From: Chloroflexia bacterium
GTDB lineage: Bacteria; Chloroflexota; Chloroflexia; Thermomicrobiales; JALYUS01
DNA: 13,660 nt
NCBI GenBank assembly: GCA_025924435.1
Contig: JAICIL010000095.1
Span: 1-13,660 of the forward strand
Direction of reading: 5' to 3'
Made by a program: the position numbers and the translations under genes. The notes under the pieces are model-generated. The model searched no databases. It worked only from the letters and a program-made list of their open reading frames with translations, and was not told where the DNA came from. This document shows, one piece after another, positions 8,704 through 13,660 of the stretch; position 1 is the first letter of the stretch; every line of letters begins with the position of its first letter.

Positions 8704-8889
8704 CAGGGCGTATGCATTGTCGGGGGATCCTAACCCCCTGCCCCTTCCCTCGGATGGAAGGGGTGACGCTCCGCAATACCGTGCCCTATCCCACACGTCT
8801 CGCTCTCCCGGAGGCCCGCTCCCCCTTCCCTGCGAGGGAAGGGGGCTGGGGGGTAGAACTCCCCGGATGGCGACAATGCATACACCCTG
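8704..8889. mobile_element. 186 bp MITE-like element with 19 bp inverted ends and 10 bp target duplication
   Basis: The ends, CAGGGCGTATGCATTGTCG (8704-8722) and CGACAATGCATACACCCTG (8871-8889), are inverted repeats with one mismatch. Abutting them exactly are identical 10-base direct repeats GGTGTTTCTC at 8694-8703 and 8890-8899, the footprint expected of transposon insertion. Each arm continues as a looser inverted repeat with its own hairpin: CCCCTTCC/GGAAGGGG (8741-8763) on the left, and a perfect 10-pair stem CCCCCTTCCC/GGGAAGGGGG (8821-8845) on the right. There is no coding capacity, so mobility would need a transposase elsewhere. I do not recognise the family. Confidence 0.7.
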
Positions 8890-8913
8890 GGTGTTTCTCA
8901 GCCTGAATCCTTT

Positions 8914-8942
8914 CTTCCGACTATTGGCTACTGGCTACTGAC
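8914..8942. repeat. Imperfect heptanucleotide repeat tract, right copy
   Basis: Degenerate seven-base units GACTATT, GGCTACT, GGCTACT follow CTTCC and end at the stop codon side of chrA (stop at 8947-8949). It is the inverted counterpart of the tract at 8598-8628. It lies 14 bases outside the right flank of the MITE-like element, while the left copy lies about 70 bases outside the left flank. Confidence 0.65.
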
Positions 8943-8946
8943 GTCG

Positions 8947-10185
8947 CTACGTCACCAGATGATAGAGAATCCCGGCGATGCCGCCGCCGATCACCAGCCA
9001 GACGGAGTTGACGCGGAAGCGGATGAGCACAACCGCCGTGACAACGGCCAGGAGTGCGGTGAACCAATCCACAACCGCCGCGCGCCCGAGTTCCCAGGCG
9101 ACGCCCGCCATCAACCCGACCGCCGCGACATTGACGCCGTCGAGCGCGGCGGCGGTCCACGGCGATTTGCGCAGATGGGGGAGCACCGGCACGGAGAGCG
9201 CGACGAAGAGGAAGGCGGGCAGGAAGATGCCGAGCGTCGCGACGATCGCGCCCGAGAACCCGCCGACGACGTAGCCGATGAAGGTCGCCGTCGTGAAGAC
9301 CGGCCCCGGCGTGAATTGCCCGACCGCGACGGCGTCCAGCAGTTGCTGGCCCGTCAGCCAGCCGAGCCGGTTGACGAAATCGTTGCGCAGGAAGGCGAGC
9401 AGGACATAGCCGGAGCCGTAGAGGACGGAGCCGATCTTCAGGAAAGTGAGGAAGAGGCGGAGCGGGCTGTACGCCACCGCCGCGCCCGCCGCCACGGCGA
9501 AAAGCGCGACCGGCTTCACGCCCGGCAGGGGCACGAGCGCGCGGGCCGCCAGCCGCGCCCCCCGGACGCGCCGCGCATTCTCGATCAGCATGATGAGGAC
9601 CGCCGCGCCGAAGAGGAGCAGGATGACATTCGCGCCGAGCAGATAGCCCGCGAAGACGGCGACGCCGACCGCGCCGAGCAAGACGTTCTTCACCGCCGTC
9701 CGCCCCAGCCCCCAGAGCGCCTGCACGACGACGGCGATGATCACCGGCTTGATGCCGTAGAGGAGCCAGACGCCGCCCGTCGTCGTGCCGTAGCGCACAT
9801 AGAGCCACGCGAAGACGAGGACGAGGAAGGCGGCGGGCAGGATGAAGAGCGTCCCGCCGACGAAGAGGCCCGGCCAGCCCGCGCGGGCGTAACCGGAGTG
9901 CATCACCGTCTGCGTCGAGGTCGGGCCGGGCACGAGGTTCGCCGCGCCGATCATGTCGAGGAAGCGCTGCTCGGTCATCCACCGCCGCCGCTTGACGACC
10001 TCGGCGCGCAGCAGCGCGATGTGCGCCGCCGGCCCGCCGAACGCCGTCCAGCCCAGCCGGAACATCAGCAGCGCCACCTCCCGCAGCCCGCCCGGCGCGT
10101 GCACCGTCGCGTCTTCGCCGGGGGCGGCCGGTATCGTCTCATTCGCGGGTTCGGTCGTGGACAACGCGTGCTCCTTCGTGGTCAT
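8947..10185 (-). CDS. chrA: Chromate transporter ChrA, two-domain (long-chain) form
   Basis: A 412-residue inner-membrane protein of the chromate ion transporter (CHR) family, which expels chromate and gives chromate resistance. Both homologous halves are present. The N-terminal half has FGGPAAHIALLRAEVV (49-64) and PGPTSTQ (86-92). The second half has FLKIGSVLYGSGYVL (248-262) and FTPGPVFTTATFIGY (291-305). A polar N-terminal tail of about 33 residues precedes the first half. I chose the ATG at 10185; an upstream TTG at 10266 would add 27 residues without family resemblance. No Shine-Dalgarno sequence is visible, and TATACT lies close upstream, so the message may be nearly leaderless. It is divergent from the antitoxin gene. 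Some family members may carry other anions; chromate itself is inferred from the family. Confidence 0.92.
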   Translation of the reverse strand: MTTKEHALSTTEPANETIPAAPGEDATVHAPGGLREVALLMFRLGWTAFGGPAAHIALLRAEVVKRRRWMTEQRFLDMIGAANLVPGPTSTQTVMHSGYARAGWPGLFVGGTLFILPAAFLVLVFAWLYVRYGTTTGGVWLLYGIKPVIIAVVVQALWGLGRTAVKNVLLGAVGVAVFAGYLLGANVILLLFGAAVLIMLIENARRVRGARLAARALVPLPGVKPVALFAVAAGAAVAYSPLRLFLTFLKIGSVLYGSGYVLLAFLRNDFVNRLGWLTGQQLLDAVAVGQFTPGPVFTTATFIGYVVGGFSGAIVATLGIFLPAFLFVALSVPVLPHLRKSPWTAAALDGVNVAAVGLMAGVAWELGRAAVVDWFTALLAVVTAVVLIRFRVNSVWLVIGGGIAGILYHLVT

Positions 10186-10197
10186 GCGGTCAGCGCC

Positions 10198-10203
10198 AGT
10201 ATA
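10198..10203 (-). promoter_or_regulatory. Candidate -10 box for chrA
   Basis: On the minus strand this reads TATACT, five of six matches to TATAAT. It would start transcription only a few bases before ATG 10185, implying a leaderless or near-leaderless message, consistent with the missing ribosome binding site. No -35 match is visible. Confidence 0.3.
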
Positions 10204-10258
10204 GCCGCGAATCCGCCGCGCGGGCGAGCGAATGGTGGCGGCGTAGATTGAAGAGATA

Positions 10259-10267
10259 TGCGACAAT
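10259..10267 (+). promoter_or_regulatory. Candidate extended -10 (TGCGACAAT) for the antitoxin gene
   Basis: TGC followed by GACAAT lies 38 bases before ATG 10306, a suitable distance for a promoter, and recurs identically before the deacylase gene. No -35 box is obvious. Antitoxin promoters of this class are usually autorepressed; I see no clear operator palindrome here. Confidence 0.35.
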
Positions 10268-10305
10268 ACCGCAGAAAGACATAAGCGTATGAAGGAGTTT
10301 CACTC

Positions 10306-10599
10306 ATGCGGACTGATGCGCGCCTGATCGAAATCACCGTCGCCGATTTACAGGCGGACGCGGAGGGTGTTATCCGCAGCCTGCCCGCATCCGGTGAGGC
10401 TGCCATCGTTTCTTCGAGCGGCGAAGTAATCGCGATGCTCGCGACGGCAGCGCCGGGTCCCCCGTTGACGGCGGAACAGGTCGCTGAGATTCGGCAAGCA
10501 TTCGCCGACGCTGAAAAGGAAGATCCGTCCGCGTGGATAGACCACGATGACTTCATGCGCGAACTCGATGAAGACGAGCGGAAACGCGATGGCGCATGA
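10306..10599 (+). CDS. Antitoxin, Phd/RelB-like, of a type II toxin-antitoxin pair
   Basis: A 97-residue acidic protein. The N-terminal part (residues 8-47, ending SSSGEVIAMLATA) has the length and pattern of a Phd/YefM DNA-binding fold. A charged C-terminal tail, WIDHDDFMRELDEDERKR, resembles toxin-wrapping tails of Phd/RelB antitoxins. GAAGGAG (10291-10297) is ideally spaced before ATG 10306. The stop at 10597-10599 overlaps by 11 bases an ATG (10589) opening a downstream toxin-like frame, the usual antitoxin-toxin coupling. Its base composition is visibly less GC-rich than chrA or the deacylase, suggesting acquisition by transfer. The exact antitoxin family is uncertain, but the role is well supported by context. 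Confidence 0.65.
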   Translation: MRTDARLIEITVADLQADAEGVIRSLPASGEAAIVSSSGEVIAMLATAAPGPPLTAEQVAEIRQAFADAEKEDPSAWIDHDDFMRELDEDERKRDGA

Positions 10600-10929
10600 G
10601 CGCCGGTGGACGATGGAAACTCAGATGGCGACCCGCTCCGAAGTCATGGTTTCGTGAGCGTAGTTTACGGCTTCCGCAGAATCGAAGTCGCGCAATGCGC
10701 TTTGCGCTCGACCGAACGCTCCAGCAAATTGCGCAATTTCCTTATAGCGGTGCATGGTGTGGGGCACGGTCTCCAAATCTGACCGACATGCCGGAGACAT
10801 ATCGCGTCATCACTTTCAATGACATGCTACTCTTTTATCTTCATGTTCGAGGACGAACAGATTATCCTGTTTGTTCATATGCAAACGACAGCGATGGATA
10901 CACCGACGCCCGCAATGTTGATCCGCTAA
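10589..10929 (+). pseudogene. Broken ParE/RelE-like toxin gene (two single-base shifts)
   Basis: Three consecutive frames read together look like a toxin of about 112 residues. Frame one starts at ATG 10589, overlapping the antitoxin stop (MAHERRWTME), but stops at 10657. From about 10619 another frame gives LRWRPAP, then LDRTLQQIAQFPYSG and ETYRVITFNDMLLFY, typical of ParE/RelE toxins. From about 10840 a third frame gives FEDEQIILFVHMQTTAMD and ends at TAA 10927-10929. Dropping one A in GAAAC (10616-10620) and one base near 10831-10842 restores a single frame. The middle frame has no stop and runs into the deacylase, making a misleading 672-residue open frame. A sequencing error cannot be excluded, but two lesions in one gene favour decay. 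Confidence 0.6.
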
Positions 10930-10945
10930 CCTCCTGGCCCATCTG

Positions 10946-10954
10946 TGCGACAAT
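10946..10954 (+). promoter_or_regulatory. Candidate extended -10 (TGCGACAAT) for the deacylase gene
   Basis: The same nonamer as at 10259-10267, placed 34 bases before ATG 10989 and just after the end of the broken toxin gene. Its position supports the deacylase having its own promoter and the start at 10989. No -35 box is evident. Confidence 0.4.
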
Positions 10955-10988
10955 GGCGCGCGGAAGGGTCGTGAGAGGGATTAGGGGG

Positions 10989-12614
10989 ATGCTGGACCTC
11001 ATCATTCGCCACGGCACGGTCATTGACGGCAGTGGCGCGCCGGGGGTGCGCGCCGATGTCGGCGTGGGCAATGGGCACATCCTCGCGGTCGGCGACCTCT
11101 CCGGCGTGATCGCCGCGCGGGAGATTGACGCGACGGGCCGCTGCGTCTCGCCCGGCTTCATTGACATCCACACGCATTCGGACCGCTCCACGCTCGTCAA
11201 CCCGCGCATGGAGAGCAAAATCCGCCAGGGTGTGACGACCGAGATCGGCGGGCTGTGCGGCCTCTCGCTCGCGCCGCTCGGCCACACCGACACACCCGCC
11301 GCCGCGAGTGTCACGCGCGACGTGGCGAAGATCGGCCTGCACCGGACGTGGCTCGGGCTGGCGGACCTCTACGCGCGCGTCGAGCAGACGGGGCTGGCCT
11401 GCAACTACGCCTCCTTCGTCGGGCACGGCGTGATCCGCGCCGCCGTGCTGGGGTACGACGACCGCCCGCCGACGGATGGCGAGCAAAAGCAGATGCAACG
11501 GCTCCTCCGGCAGTCCATGGCGGACGGCGCGCTCGGCCTCTCCACCGGCCTCATCTACCCGCCCGGCATCTTCGCCCGGACGGAGGAGATCACCGAACTC
11601 TGCGGCGTGCTCCGCGAGACGGACGGCCTCTACACCAGCCATATCCGCAACGAGGGGAACATGCTCCACGAGGCGGTGGACGAGTTCGTCACCGTCTGCC
11701 GCGATGCCGGGGTGCGCGGCCAGATGTCCCACCACAAGGCGGATGGCAGGGCGAACTGGGGCAAGGTGCACGGCAGCCTCCGGCAGTTGGCGGACGCCCG
11801 CGCCGCCGGGGTGGACGTGATGTGCGACCAGTACCCGTACACCGCCTACTCGACCGGGCTGGCGATGGTGCTGCCGCCGTGGGCGCTCGATGGCGACCGC
11901 CCCGCCACGCTCCGCCGCCTCGACGACCCCGCCGCGCGCGACCGCATCCGCGCCGACATAGCCACCGGCCTGCCCGGTTGGGAGAATATGGCGGCGGAAT
12001 CCGGCTGGGAAAATATGGTCGTCACCGGCGCGCCGCGCATGCCGGAGTGCGCGGGGAAGAACATTGCCGCGATTGCCGAGGCGCGCGGCGGCGACGCAGT
12101 GGACGCGACGTGTGCCCTGCTGATCGCGCATCAGATGGAGGTCAGCATCGTCGGGCACAGCATGAATGACGATGATGTCGAGACGGTGATGCGCTGGCCG
12201 CTGACGAGCATCGGTTCGGACGGCTCCGCGCTCGCGCCGTACGGGCCGCTCGGCGCGGGCACGCCGCACCCGCGCTCCTACGGGACCTTCCCGCGCGTCC
12301 TCGGGCGCTACGTGCGTGAGCGCGGCACGCTGCAATTGGAGGAGGCGGTCCACAAGATGACCGGCCTGCCCGCCGCGCGCCTCAATCTCGCGCAGCGCGG
12401 CCTCCTGCGCACCGGCTACTGGGCGGACATCGCCATCTGGGATGCCGCGACGATTGCCGACACCGCGACCTACACCGCGCCGCATCACTATCCGGTCGGC
12501 ATCACGCACGTCATCGTCAACGGGACGGTCGTCATCACCGAGTGGGGCGAGCAGTCCGGCACGCTGCCGGGCCGCATCCTCCGCCACCAGGGGCGATCCG
12601 GCGCGGTGCGGTGA
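10989..12614 (+). CDS. N-acyl-D-amino-acid deacylase (D-aminoacylase), amidohydrolase superfamily
   Basis: A 541-residue metal-dependent hydrolase that removes acyl groups from N-acyl-D-amino acids, probably in the cytoplasm. Metal and catalytic residues of the family are in place: His61 and His63 in DIHTHSD, Cys90 in GGLCG, His218 in SHIRNEG, His248/249 in MSHHK, and Asp411 in IGSDGSALAPYG. Other family motifs are GALGLSTGLIYPPG and the C-terminal GYWADIAIWD with a closing beta-domain. Length and architecture fit. The frame is open back to 10596, but that extension is toxin remnant. MLDLIIRHGTVIDGSG is the normal family N-terminus, and GAGAGGG plus AGGGGG precede ATG 10989. Relatives include dihydroorotase-like and other N-acyl-amino-acid amidohydrolases, so D-specificity is inferred from the family. 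Confidence 0.9.
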   Translation: MLDLIIRHGTVIDGSGAPGVRADVGVGNGHILAVGDLSGVIAAREIDATGRCVSPGFIDIHTHSDRSTLVNPRMESKIRQGVTTEIGGLCGLSLAPLGHTDTPAAASVTRDVAKIGLHRTWLGLADLYARVEQTGLACNYASFVGHGVIRAAVLGYDDRPPTDGEQKQMQRLLRQSMADGALGLSTGLIYPPGIFARTEEITELCGVLRETDGLYTSHIRNEGNMLHEAVDEFVTVCRDAGVRGQMSHHKADGRANWGKVHGSLRQLADARAAGVDVMCDQYPYTAYSTGLAMVLPPWALDGDRPATLRRLDDPAARDRIRADIATGLPGWENMAAESGWENMVVTGAPRMPECAGKNIAAIAEARGGDAVDATCALLIAHQMEVSIVGHSMNDDDVETVMRWPLTSIGSDGSALAPYGPLGAGTPHPRSYGTFPRVLGRYVRERGTLQLEEAVHKMTGLPAARLNLAQRGLLRTGYWADIAIWDAATIADTATYTAPHHYPVGITHVIVNGTVVITEWGEQSGTLPGRILRHQGRSGAVR

Positions 12615-12647
12615 GCGGCATGCCCGCGCACGGCGGTCCGCCGTCTG

Positions 12648-12656
12648 TGGTATGCT
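12648..12656 (+). promoter_or_regulatory. Extended -10 promoter (TGGTATGCT) with adjacent palindrome, for the cupin epimerase gene
   Basis: TGG plus TATGCT (five of six matches to TATAAT) lies 21 bases before ATG 12678. Just upstream, a perfect 15-base palindrome ACGGCGGTCCGCCGT (12630-12644) covers the -35 region. That position suits a repressor operator; it could also be the end hairpin of the deacylase message, but no T run follows it. Confidence 0.45.
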
Positions 12657-12677
12657 GCCGTACCGGTGCAGGAAACG

Positions 12678-13163
12678 ATGCGGCGGTGGAGCGCGAAGGA
12701 GCGGCGGGTGATCGAGGGCGTCGAAGTCAAGAAGTTAACGACCTTTGCCGATGAGCGCGGCGCGCTGACCGAGATCGTTCGCAACGACGACCCCTTCTTC
12801 CCGAAGTTCGGCCAGTGCTACTTCTCCGTCTCGTACCCCGGCGTGATCCGCGCCTGGCATTACCACAAGAAGCAGACGGACTATTTCTGCTGCATCAAGG
12901 GCATGATTAAAGTGCCGCTTTACGACGACCGCGAGGGCAGCCCGACGCGCGGCGAACTGAACGAGTTCTTCATCGGGGAGCGGAATCTCGCCGTCGTCAA
13001 AATCCCCATCGGCGTCCTGCACGGCTTCAAGGTCGTCGGCAACGAACCCGCGTACCTCCTCAACCTCCCCACCGAGCCGTACCGCCGCGACGATCCAGAC
13101 GAGTACCGCATCGCCTTCGACACCCCCGAAATCCCGTACGACTGGGCAATCAAGTTCCACTGA
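12678..13163 (+). CDS. RmlC-like cupin, dTDP-4-dehydrorhamnose 3,5-epimerase family
   Basis: A 161-residue cytoplasmic cupin of the RmlC family, which epimerises carbons 3 and 5 of dTDP-4-keto sugars on the way to dTDP-rhamnose. Family landmarks are FADERGALTEIVR (23-35), PGVIRAWHYHKKQ (54-66) with the presumed catalytic His61, the cupin strand CCIKGMIKVPLYDDREGSPT (71-90), and IPIGVLHGF (109-117). A tyrosine in TEPYRRDD may be the catalytic acid. RmlC proper usually has GLHYQ and about 180 residues, so AWHYHKK and the short length suggest a divergent member with another sugar substrate. I chose ATG 12678 over GTG 12666 because AGGA lies at good spacing before the ATG. No rmlA, rmlB or rmlD gene is in view. 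Confidence 0.82.
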   Translation: MRRWSAKERRVIEGVEVKKLTTFADERGALTEIVRNDDPFFPKFGQCYFSVSYPGVIRAWHYHKKQTDYFCCIKGMIKVPLYDDREGSPTRGELNEFFIGERNLAVVKIPIGVLHGFKVVGNEPAYLLNLPTEPYRRDDPDEYRIAFDTPEIPYDWAIKFH

Positions 13164-13179
13164 ATCCGTCCGATGGACA

Positions 13180-13208
13180 TTGCCGATTGTCCGCACGGTC
13201 GTTATACT
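13180..13208 (+). promoter_or_regulatory. Promoter of the AbrB-PIN toxin-antitoxin operon
   Basis: TTGCCG (13180-13185), a 17-base spacer and TATACT (13203-13208) form the best sigma-70-type match in the window (4/6 and 5/6). It would start transcription near 13215, about 37 bases before ATG 13252, with GGAGGAG (13237-13243) correctly placed between. Confidence 0.6.
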
Positions 13209-13251
13209 ACCGATGAAGTCGGAAAGTATGACTTTCGGAGGAGCGCGCACC

Positions 13252-13539
13252 ATGGCAGCATCGGCCATCAAACTCGTTCGCATCCAGGAGAAAGGGCAAG
13301 TGACATTGCCCGTCGAGGTGCGACGTAGCCTGAATCTGAAGAAGGGTGATCTTGTCGCCGTGACACAGACGGATGACGGTGTGCTCATCACGCCCCAGGA
13401 GGTGCTTGCCAATACGTTGCTCGACAAAATCGGGCAACTCTTGCGCGAGCAGGGATTGACCCTGGAGGAATTGATCGAGTCCGGCAGGGAAGAACGCGGC
13501 AAGATCCTCGAAGAGAAATATGGCATCCCAAACACGTAG
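13252..13539 (+). CDS. AbrB/SpoVT-family antitoxin (VapB-like)
   Basis: A 95-residue protein. The first 45 residues form a swapped-hairpin AbrB/SpoVT DNA-binding domain: IQEKGQVTLPVEVRRSLNLK, then KGDLVAVTQTDDGVLITP. The remaining 45 residues are a charged helical tail (LLDKIGQLLREQGLTLEELI, then ESGREERGKILEEKYGIP) of the kind that wraps a PIN toxin. ATG 13252 has GGAGGAG eight bases upstream. The frame stays open to 13180, but that start would translate the promoter. The stop lies inside the downstream PIN gene, so translation is coupled. By family precedent the protein represses its own promoter, together with the toxin. Confidence 0.85.
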   Translation: MAASAIKLVRIQEKGQVTLPVEVRRSLNLKKGDLVAVTQTDDGVLITPQEVLANTLLDKIGQLLREQGLTLEELIESGREERGKILEEKYGIPNT

Positions 13540-13660
13540 CGTCTTTCTCGATTCGAGCGTTCTCATCGCTGCGGCAATCTCAGCAAGGGGGTCTGCCCGT
13601 AATCTCGTCAATCAAGGCATCCAAGGGAAGTGTATTCTGGTCATTTCCTCGGACGTGATC
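13520..13660 (+). CDS. PIN-domain toxin (VapC-like), 5' part only
   Basis: The first 47 residues of a gene cut by the window end. MASQTRSVFLDSSVLIAAAI holds the opening strand of a PIN ribonuclease domain with the first metal-binding aspartate (Asp10). RGSARNLVNQG and KCILVISSDVI continue the usual helix and second strand. It begins 20 bases before the antitoxin stop, in a different frame, as is standard for VapBC-type pairs. PIN toxins cleave RNA, often tRNA or rRNA; the target here is unknown. The other catalytic acids lie beyond the window, so whether the toxin is intact cannot be judged. Confidence 0.8.
   Translation, partial: MASQTRSVFLDSSVLIAAAISARGSARNLVNQGIQGKCILVISSDVI

Noticed and set aside
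8634..8941. Short plus-strand frames across the repeat-filled gap (74 and 90 residues)
   Set aside because: They translate the palindromes and heptamer tracts (for example the LLATGY ending) and have no ribosome binding site or domain.
8598..8942. CRISPR array in the repeat-rich gap
   Set aside because: The repeats are inverted pairs and short heptamers, not evenly spaced direct repeats with unique spacers, and no cas gene is near.
8959..10251. A 430-residue plus-strand open frame opposite chrA
   Set aside because: The translation is a charged, repetitive antisense shadow. The minus strand carries unmistakable ChrA motifs.

Overview
A GC-rich bacterial fragment carrying about a dozen genes on both strands. 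The gene families and the abundance of short intergenic palindromes fit a Chloroflexota-type genome (Thermomicrobia or a relative), but nothing here is diagnostic, so the taxon is a low-confidence inference. Most genes are ordinary transport and metabolic genes. The unusual content sits between the genes and in two toxin-antitoxin loci.

Layout, left to right. At 96-3110 is a large tandem FtsX/MacB-type ABC permease, with no ATPase gene in view, closed by a hairpin terminator. At 3265-3507 is an 80-residue membrane protein, followed by a 130 bp inverted-repeat element (3518-3647). At 3826-4944 is a MalK/UgpC-type sugar-ABC ATPase without permeases, closed by a strong terminator. At 5124-6541 is a DUF2254 membrane protein broken by a one-base frameshift in a T run. 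On the minus strand follow an MFS transporter (6577-7830) and a dienelactone hydrolase (7877-8578), probably one operon with the hydrolase first. The 368 bp gap 8579-8946 is packed with repeats: heptanucleotide tracts at both ends in opposite orientation, and between them a 186 bp MITE-like element with 19 bp terminal inverted repeats and a perfect, abutting 10 bp direct duplication. A two-domain ChrA chromate transporter (8947-10185, minus) ends next to it.

From 10230 to about 10985 base composition drops visibly. This stretch holds a Phd/RelB-like antitoxin (10306-10599) and what reads as its ParE/RelE-like toxin, broken by two single-base shifts (10589-10929). The open frame then runs without a stop into an N-acyl-D-amino-acid deacylase, whose real start I place at 10989. 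A stand-alone RmlC-type cupin epimerase (12678-13163) follows. The window ends in a second toxin-antitoxin locus: an AbrB/SpoVT-type antitoxin (13252-13539) with a good promoter, overlapping by 20 bases a PIN-domain toxin (13520 onward) cut off by the window edge.

How the genes relate: apart from the hydrolase/MFS pair and the two toxin-antitoxin pairs, neighbours look like single transcription units with their own promoters or terminators. An extended -10-like motif TG(C/T)GACAAT precedes three plus-strand genes. I found no CRISPR array, tRNA, rRNA or complete transposase gene, and no convincing new multi-gene system. The best leads are the MITE-like element and the broken toxin gene.
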